Source: CAZMXI01 sp964570205
GTDB taxonomy: Bacteria; Planctomycetota; Phycisphaerae; Tepidisphaerales; Tepidisphaeraceae
Direction: 5' to 3'
Length of the DNA stretch: 24,436 nt
Assembly (NCBI GenBank): GCA_964570205.1
Contig: CAZMXI010000066.1
Coordinates: forward strand, 1-24,436
The notes under the pieces are model-generated. The model was not told the origin of the DNA. It ran no database searches and worked only from the letters and a program-made list of their open reading frames with translations. Made by a program: the position numbers and the translations under genes. Below are positions 14,306-23,186 of the stretch, one piece after another (the stretch's first letter is position 1; each line of letters begins with the position of its first letter).

Positions 14306-17300
14306 ATGATGGCTAAGTTACAGGCATGCTGGTTGTTTGGAATGGTCTTCGTATGCGCTGCGTCGGGCGCGCAGGTGTGGACAGACGAGCAGATGGTCGT
14401 GCTGTCGGGACCGGCGTCGCCGCGGGTGGCGATGGGCATTCGGCGCGTAGGCCCGCGGCTGGAAGTGGCGGTGGACGTGGACCGGGAGGGCGAATCGGCG
14501 CCTCAGGTGTCAATTGGCGTCGCCGCTGCCAAATCCATTGTTCTCCGGGGCGAGCGGCCGCAGGACATCTCGGGTGGGGTCAGGTATGTCTTCAGCATCC
14601 CACCGGGTACCATTGCACTGCGCGATTGGGACTGGCAGCGGTTGCGTCTCGGCATCTCAGTGGTCTGGCCGGGTGGCGCCATGGGGCAGGACCGGCAACG
14701 CGAACGTTTCCGGCATATCGGCGGCGCGCCGCACGAAGGGCTCTCGACCGATCCATCGCAGTGGCTGCCGCTGAACTTGGTTGAGCATGCCCTGGCGGTC
14801 GAGGATCGCAAGAATCGCGCTTGGGTGCAGTTCGATCAGCCAGTCGACGGCAAGGCCACCATCGTCATCGAGGATGCGCAGGGCCGGCGGGTGAGGAACC
14901 TCATTGCCGGTCGGGCCGCAGGCAAGGGTCCGCAGCGCGTGGAGTGGGATGGTGTGGATGACGAAGGACGTGTGGCGGCGCCGGGGGCATATCGCTGGCG
15001 ATCAGTCCACCACCCGGGCATTCGGCCGGTCTATCTGTTCTCATTCTGCAACGATGGAGTCCCTTCGTGGCGAACCGGGTCGGGCATGGACATGTGGGGG
15101 CCGGACCACAGCGTGTTGTCGTCCGCCACATCGAACAGCAAGTGGTCGTTCTTCGGCGGCTCCTGCGCGGAATCGGGGTACGCGGTGGTTGCAGTCGATG
15201 TCGATGGCATCAAGCGGATGCACTACAATGCGATCCACGGTACGGGCATCGAGGCGGTTCAACTGGCGGCCGATGAGAAGTACCTTTATGCCGCCCACGA
15301 CGGCTTTGCATGGGGGCAGAATGTGGACCGAAGCAAGCCGAACTGGAAGGCCGAGCAAGCGCTGACGCTGACGCGCTTCGACATTGCCACCGGCAGGGTA
15401 GTTGACTATTCGGATGGCAAACGGTTTGTCGTGCTGGCCAAGCACAACGTCGGACCGGGTGCCGGGCTATCCGGCCCAAGCCTGCGCGGCATGGTTCTGG
15501 CGGGGGGCAAGCTGTATGTATCGGACTACCATGCGAATCGCCTGATCGTGGTTGATCCGGCGACGGGGCGGCAGACGGGGCAGCTCCCGATACGAGCGCC
15601 CGGCCCGCTGGCCGCGGACGGCACCGATGTGCTGGCCGTGAGCGGCGATGGAAATGTCTCCGTCTATCAGCAGGATGGCGCAGCGGGGCCGCTGCCCATC
15701 ACGGATACCGGGGCAACCGGCATCGCCGTGTACGACCGGCGCATTTATGTCAGCAATGGCAGGACGCACACGGTGGAGGTTTATGACCGGGATGGGAGGG
15801 TCTTCGAACCCATCGGCAAGCCCGGCGGCGCATACGGCGGCCCATTTGACCCGCAGCGCATGGTCAACCCAGGCGGTCTGACCATCGCCCCCAACGGCTG
15901 GCTCTGGGTCACCGAGGACCGCTGGGACCCCAAGCGCCTCGTCGCCTGGGATCTGAAGACACGCCAGGTGGTCAAGCAGAAGTTCGGGCCGACCTCCTAT
16001 GGCGCTTCGGGCGCGGGATTCGACTATGCCGACCATGCGCGGTGGATCGGTCAGGGCGCCCTTTGGTCGCTCGATTTCGCCACGAAGTCGGCCGCGCCCC
16101 GCTCCATCCTGCGAGGCCACGGCGGCCACGGCGGGGCATTCCACTATACGTTCTATCGCCAGGATGGACGAACATTCCTCATCGGCTTCGGCGGGGTAGC
16201 GTCGATTTCGGAGCTGAAACCCGACGGCACGAAGCACGATCTGGCCACGGTTGGGTCAACCCATCGCTACAGCTTTGCCTGCGACTGGAAGCCGCCGCGG
16301 GCCTTCATCGATGCATTCAACAAGACCTATCCCAGCCGACAGGGCAGCCACGCCGACAAGGGCCCGGGATTCCTGTGGCTTGACCGCAACGGCGACGGCC
16401 GGATGCAGGTCGAGGAGTTCGAGTTCTCCACGTCGGCGGAGCACTTCGCCGGCTCATACTGGGGCCATGACAGCCGAAATCTGACGCTGCGGTTGCCGGT
16501 TACGGCCAATGGCAAACGCCTGATCGTGACGCTCAAGCCCGAAGGCTACAACGCCACGGGTGCCCCGGCGTATCCATCGCTTAACGCGGCCATCGCCGCG
16601 GGTGTGCCGATCGACCTCTCTGGCAACGAGATCGAAACGGCTACCGACCGCTTCGGCAATCTCATCTGCAATTCAGAGCCTCAGATGAAAGCGTTTTCTC
16701 CCGACGGGAAGCTGATATGGACGTATCCCAATCGCTGGACGAACGTCCATGGCTCGCACAGCGCGCCGCTTCCCGAGGTGGGCCAGTTGCAGGGGGCGCT
16801 GTTCTTCCTGGGCATGGCCAACTTGGATGAGCAGGCCGACGTGTTCGTGATGAACGGCAACCACGGCCGGTTCTTCATCCTCAGTAGCGACGGGATGTTC
16901 CTGGATGAGATGTTCAAGGATGTGCGCATGGGCGGGACACTGGATGCACAACTGATCGGCGGCGAGTGTTTCGGCGGGGTCTTCGGACGGTCCGAGAAGG
17001 ATGGCAATTACTACCTCCAGAGTGGCCACACCGATTATCGCCTGTTCCGCATCGACGGCCTGCGGCAAGTGACGCGGCAGACCGGTGCCATCCGTCTGTC
17101 GCCTGCGCAGGTCATTGCGGCCGAACGGCGGCTGGCCAGCAAACTGGCCCGGGCTTCGGCGGGCAAGGTGGCGCAGGTGCAGCGCATGGCCAAGGCCATC
17201 GCCATTGATGGGAAGGGCGACGACTGGCCAGGCGAGCCGGCCGCGCGATGGGACCAATCCAAGCGATTCCCCGCGAGCGTGTGCATGGGCTATGACGATC

Positions 17301-17875
17301 GCAACCTCTACCTGTTCTACACGGTGAGCGATGAGTCGCCGTGGATCAATCGCGGCAAGGACTGGACGCTGCTATTCAAGACAGGCGATAGCGTGGATCT
17401 TCAACTTGGCGCTGACTGGAGGGCGGTCTCAGACCGATCCCAGCCGGTGATCGGCGACCTGCGCCTTCTGATCGCGCCCTTTGAAGAAGGGAGCACCGCC
17501 GTGCTTTATCGCCATCGCCTGGCCGTCAAGGATGCGCCCGTGACCTTCACCAGCCCCTGGCGCAGCGAGACGGTGGACTCCGTGAAACGGCTGGATGGCG
17601 TTGCCATCGCGGTTATGAAAGACCAAGGCGGCTATCGCGTCGAGGCGGCCATCCCGCTGGAGACCCTTGGACTCCATCGCCCTGCCGGGCAGACCCTGCG
17701 AGGTGACTTCGGTGTCATTCGCGGCGACCCCGCAGGGACCATCAACATGTTTCGATCGTACTGGGCTAATGCGAACACGATGCTCGTGAACGATGTGCCC
17801 GGAGAGATCATGCTGATGCCCAAGCTATGGGGTGAGATTAGATTCGAGGGAGCTGAGATCCATGAGCGCAATTGA
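14306..17875 (+). CDS. Large secreted protein: FlgD-like domain, beta-propeller, EF-hand-like loop, CBM9-like C-terminal domain
   Basis: The product has 1189 residues from the ATG at 14306 (another ATG follows directly; a GTG at 14264 gives a longer frame). Residues 1-22 are a signal peptide. Residues 172-232 form a FlgD-type Ig-like domain, with the RRVRNLIAG and WDGVDDEGRVAAPGAYRWR motifs. About 290-680 is an NHL/YVTN-type beta-propeller (for example KLYVSDYHANRLIVVDPATG at 402-421 and IYVSNGRTHTVEVYDRDGRV at 480-499). LDRNGDGRMQVEEF (692-705) is an EF-hand or dockerin-like calcium loop. From about 964 (AIAIDGKGDDWPG) to the end lies a CBM9/DOMON-type carbohydrate-binding domain with YLFYTVSDESPW and GYRVEAAIPLETLGL. 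No catalytic motif is seen. A large extracellular carbohydrate-binding protein of the locus is the likely reading. Confidence 0.8.
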   Translation: MMAKLQACWLFGMVFVCAASGAQVWTDEQMVVLSGPASPRVAMGIRRVGPRLEVAVDVDREGESAPQVSIGVAAAKSIVLRGERPQDISGGVRYVFSIPPGTIALRDWDWQRLRLGISVVWPGGAMGQDRQRERFRHIGGAPHEGLSTDPSQWLPLNLVEHALAVEDRKNRAWVQFDQPVDGKATIVIEDAQGRRVRNLIAGRAAGKGPQRVEWDGVDDEGRVAAPGAYRWRSVHHPGIRPVYLFSFCNDGVPSWRTGSGMDMWGPDHSVLSSATSNSKWSFFGGSCAESGYAVVAVDVDGIKRMHYNAIHGTGIEAVQLAADEKYLYAAHDGFAWGQNVDRSKPNWKAEQALTLTRFDIATGRVVDYSDGKRFVVLAKHNVGPGAGLSGPSLRGMVLAGGKLYVSDYHANRLIVVDPATGRQTGQLPIRAPGPLAADGTDVLAVSGDGNVSVYQQDGAAGPLPITDTGATGIAVYDRRIYVSNGRTHTVEVYDRDGRVFEPIGKPGGAYGGPFDPQRMVNPGGLTIAPNGWLWVTEDRWDPKRLVAWDLKTRQVVKQKFGPTSYGASGAGFDYADHARWIGQGALWSLDFATKSAAPRSILRGHGGHGGAFHYTFYRQDGRTFLIGFGGVASISELKPDGTKHDLATVGSTHRYSFACDWKPPRAFIDAFNKTYPSRQGSHADKGPGFLWLDRNGDGRMQVEEFEFSTSAEHFAGSYWGHDSRNLTLRLPVTANGKRLIVTLKPEGYNATGAPAYPSLNAAIAAGVPIDLSGNEIETATDRFGNLICNSEPQMKAFSPDGKLIWTYPNRWTNVHGSHSAPLPEVGQLQGALFFLGMANLDEQADVFVMNGNHGRFFILSSDGMFLDEMFKDVRMGGTLDAQLIGGECFGGVFGRSEKDGNYYLQSGHTDYRLFRIDGLRQVTRQTGAIRLSPAQVIAAERRLASKLARASAGKVAQVQRMAKAIAIDGKGDDWPGEPAARWDQSKRFPASVCMGYDDRNLYLFYTVSDESPWINRGKDWTLLFKTGDSVDLQLGADWRAVSDRSQPVIGDLRLLIAPFEEGSTAVLYRHRLAVKDAPVTFTSPWRSETVDSVKRLDGVAIAVMKDQGGYRVEAAIPLETLGLHRPAGQTLRGDFGVIRGDPAGTINMFRSYWANANTMLVNDVPGEIMLMPKLWGEIRFEGAEIHERN

Positions 17876-19607
17876 GACGCATCCGCGAATAGTCTGGCCA
17901 TCGCTGATCTTACTGGCGATGCTGGCCGCTGCTGCGGATGGGCAGACGATCCTGTGTGAAGGCATCCTTGGCAATTCCGGGCACCAGGGGGACAACTTGG
18001 TCCGGTTTAGCAACGTTGACACCCGGATGAAAGGGCCGATCGACGGAGGAACCGCGATAGGCATGGGCGTGGCCTATGACCGATACGGCTCGCTCTGGGA
18101 CCGCGGCGGGAGCGGCACGCTCAACCGCTACGCACCCGATGGACGGCTCCTGGCGCAGTACCGCATCGCCGCGGCCCAGGACCGGCGTGACCAGCTCGCC
18201 CTCGCCGGTGACACGCTTGCGCTCCTGATCGGAAACCGACTCTATGCACTGGATGTCCAGGCTCCGGCGGGGAGCGAGGCCAAGCCGCTGAATCGCGAGG
18301 CGTCGTGCATATCTCATGGCTCGACCCAAGGGCGAATTGGCGTGTTCTCCAAGGGCCACCTGTATTTGCTGGATCCCAAAGCGGGCGAAGCGCAGGAAAC
18401 CGGCCGGATATCAGAGGCGGATTGGATCGACCTGACGCCCGATGGCGCGATCTACGTGTCGGCCAAGGGGAGAGTCGCCAAGTTCATCGACGGCCGGGAG
18501 GTAAGCGACGGTTGGCCTCGCGGTGCCCCCGGCGAGCGTATACAGCACCTCAACGGCTGCTTTTTCGGCCACGCCTGGCACGGCACAATCCGGCGGTTCG
18601 ATCGTGAGCTTCAGCCCGACCCAGGCGTCGTGCTCGGCGGGGCATCGGGCTCATTCATCGGGCATCTCGAGCAGAACTCGGAGTTGTCCAACGGCCGAGG
18701 CATGACACATTTGCGGGACGACCTTTATGCCGTCTCGGGATTTGGCGGTGTTATGCACCTGCTTCGCTGGGATGGAGAGAAGCGACAGATGCAGCTCATC
18801 CGCCGGATCGGCGCTGCTCCTTCAGCACAGGCGCTGGGTTTGGACCGGCAGGGCAACGTCTGGTGGCATTTCGGGTCGTGGAAGTGGGATGATGGTCCCG
18901 ACGCGCCGATGCGGTTCGGGGTCAACAGCTTCGAGACGATGGGTCAGGCCGTGATGCTCGCCAACGATGTGATGGTTGCGCCGGGATGGATGTGGGGCAA
19001 GCCGACATTCTGCTGGGGAGCGCTGAATACAGAGGTCAAGAGCTGGCGCACGGAAGGCAAGTGCGATCTGGTGAGCGATCCGATGGCGTCGGCCGTCTAT
19101 CGTGAAAGCGGCAAGCCGGTCCTGTTGGTGATCGACAAGAGCGGCAGGGGAGGGGCGTTTGAGTTGCAGTCCGACGGTGAATACCGCGCGGACGCCGGAC
19201 CGGTAGAACTGATCACCAGGCCGGCCGTGACGCAGTACACGTCCCTGGCGATGAGGGATGCGGAAACGCTCCTGGCGGCCGGAGATGGTCATATCGTCGA
19301 GTTCTCCCGCGCGGGGCTCGCGTGGAAAGAACAGCGCCGATGGTCATCGTGGGGCACGGACCGGTTTGGGGGGAGGATATACCTCTGCGCCGATGATGGC
19401 CGGCTCTGGGTGAGCGATGCTGAACGGCATCGCGTGCTCGTGTTTGACCTGAGCGACGGGCGGATGGTTGCGACTTTCGGGAGGAACGGTCGGTCAGGTG
19501 ATGATCTTGCCTCGCTGAACCATCCCGGTCGCATTATCGCTCGAGGCAGCCGCGCGGTGGTGCATGATTCAGGGAACCAGCGCCTGGTGAAACTTTCGAT
19601 GCACTGA
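17862..19607 (+). CDS. Secreted NHL-type beta-propeller protein
   Basis: From the ATG at 17862 the protein has 581 residues. It starts 14 bases before the end of the preceding large gene (stop 17873-17875), so translation of the two is probably coupled. A GTG at 17832 would extend it by ten residues but has less support. Residues 10-28 form a signal peptide. The rest is made of propeller-like strands such as GVAYDRYGSLWDRGGSGTLN (69-88), YLLDPKAGEAQETGRI (168-183), LTPDGAIYVSAKGRVAKF (191-208) and the closing NHL-like blade GRMVATFGRNGRSGDDLASL. No catalytic residues or known family beyond the repeat fold are recognised. The overlap implies joint production with the 1189-residue protein, perhaps as partners in one surface assembly. 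Function unknown. Confidence 0.8.
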   Translation: MSAIETHPRIVWPSLILLAMLAAAADGQTILCEGILGNSGHQGDNLVRFSNVDTRMKGPIDGGTAIGMGVAYDRYGSLWDRGGSGTLNRYAPDGRLLAQYRIAAAQDRRDQLALAGDTLALLIGNRLYALDVQAPAGSEAKPLNREASCISHGSTQGRIGVFSKGHLYLLDPKAGEAQETGRISEADWIDLTPDGAIYVSAKGRVAKFIDGREVSDGWPRGAPGERIQHLNGCFFGHAWHGTIRRFDRELQPDPGVVLGGASGSFIGHLEQNSELSNGRGMTHLRDDLYAVSGFGGVMHLLRWDGEKRQMQLIRRIGAAPSAQALGLDRQGNVWWHFGSWKWDDGPDAPMRFGVNSFETMGQAVMLANDVMVAPGWMWGKPTFCWGALNTEVKSWRTEGKCDLVSDPMASAVYRESGKPVLLVIDKSGRGGAFELQSDGEYRADAGPVELITRPAVTQYTSLAMRDAETLLAAGDGHIVEFSRAGLAWKEQRRWSSWGTDRFGGRIYLCADDGRLWVSDAERHRVLVFDLSDGRMVATFGRNGRSGDDLASLNHPGRIIARGSRAVVHDSGNQRLVKLSMH

Positions 19608-19622
19608 CTGGAACACCCGCCC

Positions 19623-22145
19623 ATGTGCAGACCTCACTGGATCATCTGGCCGACTCTGCTCCTCACTGCTTTTGCCCCTCCATCGGCCGGCGTCAAGGCG
19701 GCGGAAGAACAGGGCACGACTGTTGAACTGGCGCGCGACAAACGTGCGCAGCTTGGCATCATGATCGGGCCACAGGCTTCGGCATCGACCAAAGCCACGG
19801 CGAACGAGTTGGCCCGGTACCTTGAGCGCATCAGCGGGGCGGAATTCGCAGTCCAATCGGGTGATGGCGGCCGGGGCATCGTGATTGGGCGTCCAAGCGA
19901 TTTCCCCTCGCTTCCATTCAAGGTCCATTTCGACGCCGGCCCCTTCGATCGCGAAGAATACTTGCTGCGCTCGCTGCCTGAGGGCCTCTACCTGCTTGGC
20001 GCTTCCGACCTGGCCGTTTCACACGCTGCCTGGGACCTGCTGCATCGCCTGGGCCACCGGCAATTCTTCCCCGGCCAGACCTGGGAAGTGATTCCTTCGG
20101 TGGCCCACCTGAAGATCGCGGTGAACGATCGTCAGCGCCCGGCCTTCTTTGCTCGCCGCATCTGGTACAACTGGGGATTGTGGGGGTACAACGACCATCC
20201 TTACCGGGAATGGTGTATCCGCAACCGCATGGCCAAGGGATTCAACCTGAACAGCGGACACTCTTACGAGGGCATCATAGCGGCCAACCGCGCTGAATTT
20301 GAGAAGCACCCGGAGTACTACGCCCAGGTTGATGGCCAGCGAAAGCCCCGCCCCGACGCCAAGTTCTGCGCGTCAAATCCCGGCCTGCGCCAACTGGTCG
20401 TCGACCATGCGGTTCGCCACTTCAAGCAACACCCCCAGGCCGACAGCATCTCGATGGACCCCAGCGATGGCGACGGCTGGTGCGAATGCCAGGGCTGCGC
20501 GCGACTGGGAAGCGTCAGCGACCGGGCGGTCACCCTGGCCAACGAAGTCGCCCAGGCCATCAACTCCCTGGGGCTGGGTGCCAAGTACGTAGGGATGTAT
20601 GCCTACAACCGGCACTCCTCGCCGCCGCAGGTCCAGGTTCACCCCAACGTGATCCCCAGCGCCACAACCGCCTTCATCGGCGGCGGGCTTGCTTTCGACC
20701 AGGTCCTTCGCGGCTGGCAGGCTCGGGGCGCCACCATGGGCGTCTACGATTACCTGAGCGTCGTCGATTGGGACTGGAACCTGCCGCGGGGCGGTTCGGC
20801 CTCGCGACCGGCGCGCCTCGCCCGGTTTCTGGCTCAGATTCACCGGCAGGGCGTCCGTTTCTATGATGCCGAATCGGGCGACTGCTGGGGGCCCTGTGGC
20901 CTGGGCTACTACTTCGCCAGCCGTGTGCTTTGGGACATCGAAGAAGCAGACCGCCTGAAACCGATCGTCGAGGATTTCCTTGACAAGGCGTTTGGTTCGG
21001 CGAAGGAGCCAATGCGTGCGTTCTATCGGCTGATCACCGAGGATACGCAGCGGCGTTCACCCTCCGACCTCGTCGGCCGGATGTACCGCCACCTCGACGC
21101 CGCCCGCCGTGCCACGACCGATGCCAGAGTGCTGGCGCGAATCGATGACCTGGTGCTCTATACCCGCCATGCGGAGTTGTACTACGCTTACGCCAACGGC
21201 AGCGGATCGGTCGAGGATGTTGCACGACATGCCTACCGCATGCGCAGGACGATGATGGTCCACAGCTATGGCCTGTGGTGCCGGCTCATCAGCCAGAAGG
21301 CCGCGCTGACGGAGGATCACCCGCTCAAGGACAATCTGCCGTTCGGCCCGGAGGAACTGGCTTCGATCCTTGCCGGCGGCATCGTCAGAAACACCCCGGT
21401 GGACCCGGGTTTCGACGGCATCGCGTTCAGCGGGAATCTCATCCCGGCGGCCGAGCGGCTCAAGCTGCCCAAGGTGTCCCCCGGCGCCTTCCCCACTCAC
21501 CCTCAGGACCGCCAGCGATACCTCATCTGGGTCCCGGAGCGGGCCGGCGCCATCGACCTGAGAATCACCGTCCAGAAGGTCTGGGCCAACCGGATGCCGC
21601 GGATCAGCCTTTACTCACCGAAAGAAGTCACCCTCAACGCCGTCGCCACGGATGATGGCTACAAGCCCGATGGCAAGACATACAGCATTCGCCTCCGGAC
21701 GCCCCACGACGGGCTGCACCGGGTGGAGGCCATCGATGGCGGCGACTACACCCGAATCGAATGGCCCGCGGGCACGCCCGTGACCATCGAATCGGGCATC
21801 GAAACGTCTGACGTCACCAGCCACTTCCGCGGCTCATGGACGATGTACTTCTATGTCCCCAGGGGCACCAAGATTGTGGGCGGGTGGGCGTCGCGCGTGG
21901 CCAATTGGGCGCCGCGGTTGTCCGGCAAGATGCGCGATGGCGATGGCCGCGAGGTTCTTGACTTCTCCAAGAGCGAAGATGGATGGTTCAAGGTGCCGGT
22001 GCCGGCAAGCCAGGCCGGCAGGCTATGGAAGTTCGAGAACAGCCAGGGCCAGCGGCTGCTGATGACCGTGCCGCCCTATCTTGCCCGAAGTGCAGACGAA
22101 TTGCTGCTGCCATCCGAGGTGGTCGAACGTGACGCGAGACCTTGA
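19623..22145 (+). CDS. Secreted DUF4838-domain protein resembling a glycoside hydrolase
   Basis: The 840-residue product has a signal peptide (1-26). Its N-terminal alpha/beta domain, with ATANELARYLERISGAEF (58-75), resembles the non-catalytic domain before GH20/GH67-type barrels. A central DUF4838-type TIM barrel covers about 170-480. It includes EYYAQVDGQR (231-240), DPSDGDGWCECQGC (279-292) with the clustered cysteines 287, 289 and 292, VYDYLSVVDWDW (374-385) and FYDAESGDCWGPCGLGYYF (413-431). A helical section and C-terminal beta-rich domains (about 632-840) follow. DUF4838 proteins are common in polysaccharide-degrading bacteria, but to my knowledge most lack a proven activity; acidic residues in these loops are candidates for catalysis. 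It starts 15 bases after the propeller gene, without a clear Shine-Dalgarno sequence, and probably belongs to the same transcript. Confidence 0.85.
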   Translation: MCRPHWIIWPTLLLTAFAPPSAGVKAAEEQGTTVELARDKRAQLGIMIGPQASASTKATANELARYLERISGAEFAVQSGDGGRGIVIGRPSDFPSLPFKVHFDAGPFDREEYLLRSLPEGLYLLGASDLAVSHAAWDLLHRLGHRQFFPGQTWEVIPSVAHLKIAVNDRQRPAFFARRIWYNWGLWGYNDHPYREWCIRNRMAKGFNLNSGHSYEGIIAANRAEFEKHPEYYAQVDGQRKPRPDAKFCASNPGLRQLVVDHAVRHFKQHPQADSISMDPSDGDGWCECQGCARLGSVSDRAVTLANEVAQAINSLGLGAKYVGMYAYNRHSSPPQVQVHPNVIPSATTAFIGGGLAFDQVLRGWQARGATMGVYDYLSVVDWDWNLPRGGSASRPARLARFLAQIHRQGVRFYDAESGDCWGPCGLGYYFASRVLWDIEEADRLKPIVEDFLDKAFGSAKEPMRAFYRLITEDTQRRSPSDLVGRMYRHLDAARRATTDARVLARIDDLVLYTRHAELYYAYANGSGSVEDVARHAYRMRRTMMVHSYGLWCRLISQKAALTEDHPLKDNLPFGPEELASILAGGIVRNTPVDPGFDGIAFSGNLIPAAERLKLPKVSPGAFPTHPQDRQRYLIWVPERAGAIDLRITVQKVWANRMPRISLYSPKEVTLNAVATDDGYKPDGKTYSIRLRTPHDGLHRVEAIDGGDYTRIEWPAGTPVTIESGIETSDVTSHFRGSWTMYFYVPRGTKIVGGWASRVANWAPRLSGKMRDGDGREVLDFSKSEDGWFKVPVPASQAGRLWKFENSQGQRLLMTVPPYLARSADELLLPSEVVERDARP

Positions 22146-22158
22146 TGGATATGGTGTG

Positions 22159-22189
22159 TTGCCGGGCCGTTTCTGGCCGGACACGGCAA
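22159..22189. terminator. Candidate hairpin between the convergent DUF4838 and rpiA genes
   Basis: TTGCCG (22159-22164) pairs with CGGCAA (22184-22189), with an inner GGCC/GGCC stem around a short loop. It lies 14 bases past the stop of the DUF4838 gene and 66 bases from the rpiA stop. There is no T-run on either side, so it would be an imperfect terminator at best. Confidence 0.3.
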
Positions 22190-22254
22190 ACCGCACACGG
22201 GTGGCCAGGCGATCGTTTCATTGATCGACGCCGGCAGCGAATGTCCTGCCCCGC

Positions 22255-22932
22255 CTATCTGTGGCGCTCCTCGATGCCGTGGTCATGGCCGATGATGGCG
22301 AGATCGGCGATGCCGAGGAAGAAGCCGGTTTCGACGATCCCGCCACGTTGACAGAGGGCAGCTTCCAAGCCTCGCGGGTGGTCGATTCTGTCAAACCGGC
22401 AGTCGTAGATGTAGTTCCCGCTGTCTGTCACGAATACATCGCCTGAGCCCGTGCGGCGGAGGATGGGTTCACACCCGAGGCTTCGCAGGAACGCGACATG
22501 CGATTCGTGCCCGAACGGGACCACTTCGACGGGTAGGGGGCTTTGGGTGCCGAGCGCTGGCACGACCTTGCCCGAGTCGGCAATGATCACCATGCGCCTG
22601 GAGTTCTGAGCAATGATCTTCTCACGCAGGAGCGCGCCGCCAAGCCCTTTGATCAGGTCGAGGTTGGGCGCGATCTCGTCGGCGCCGTCGATCGTAATGT
22701 CGGTCTGGGGCACCTGGGCCAGTGTGACCAGGGGAATGCCCAGTTCCTGTGCGCGCCGCTCCGACTGGCGGCTGGTGGGGATGCCGCGGATATCGCGAAG
22801 CCGGCCCGACTTCAACGAGGCGGCCAGTGCTTGAAGAAAGCAGTCGGCGGTGGTGCCGGTGCCCAGGCCGATGGACATGCCGCTGGAAACCAGGTTGAGA
22901 GCCGCGTCGGCGGCGCGCTGCTTGGGGTTCAT
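22255..22932 (-). CDS. rpiA: Ribose-5-phosphate isomerase A
   Basis: RpiA interconverts ribose 5-phosphate and ribulose 5-phosphate in the cytoplasmic pentose phosphate pathway. The 225-residue length fits. Phosphate-binding GLGTGTTA (22-29), the catalytic block DITIDGADEI (78-87; Asp82, Asp85) and KGLGGALLREKI (95-106; Lys95, Glu104) match the family, as does SGKVVPALG (120-128). No signal peptide is seen. The gene converges with the carbohydrate locus and diverges from the GH95 gene, so it is probably a single-gene unit. No Shine-Dalgarno sequence precedes the ATG at 22932. A promoter-like pair lies so close to the start codon that a leaderless transcript is likely (see 22943-22971). Confidence 0.95.
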   Translation of the reverse strand: MNPKQRAADAALNLVSSGMSIGLGTGTTADCFLQALAASLKSGRLRDIRGIPTSRQSERRAQELGIPLVTLAQVPQTDITIDGADEIAPNLDLIKGLGGALLREKIIAQNSRRMVIIADSGKVVPALGTQSPLPVEVVPFGHESHVAFLRSLGCEPILRRTGSGDVFVTDSGNYIYDCRFDRIDHPRGLEAALCQRGGIVETGFFLGIADLAIIGHDHGIEERHR

Positions 22933-22942
22933 GGGGCGGTGA

Positions 22943-22971
22943 AGGATAGCGAGGGGAACGGAAAAAGTAAA
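22943..22971 (-). promoter_or_regulatory. Candidate promoter for rpiA, nearly leaderless
   Basis: On the minus strand TTTACT (plus 22966-22971) and TATCCT (plus 22943-22948) are 17 bases apart, each matching the sigma-70-type consensus at four of six positions. Ten bases separate the -10 element from the ATG, so the transcript would have about three leader bases. This agrees with the absence of a Shine-Dalgarno sequence. Confidence 0.35.
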
Positions 22972-23186
22972 AGGAGTGGCAAAAACGAGATAACGCCCGT
23001 CTGCGCGACGGTGGTTGCGGCGATGCGGCCGGCGCGCTATTCTCGGCGGGCGGTCGCCGAACCTGGCTGTCGCACACGAGCGTTCTCGATATCCAAGCGA
23101 CGAACAGGATGAACAAAGCCTTCGTCACGACGCAGCAGGTGCTACGAGCTGCGGCCGCAGATGGTGGCGCTTAACCCGAGGCAGGC

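Noticed and set aside
22997..23011. Hairpin CCGTC-loop-GACGG in the rpiA/GH95 divergent region
   Set aside because: A five-bp GC stem with no T-run or nearby gene end; such stems are expected by chance in high-GC DNA.
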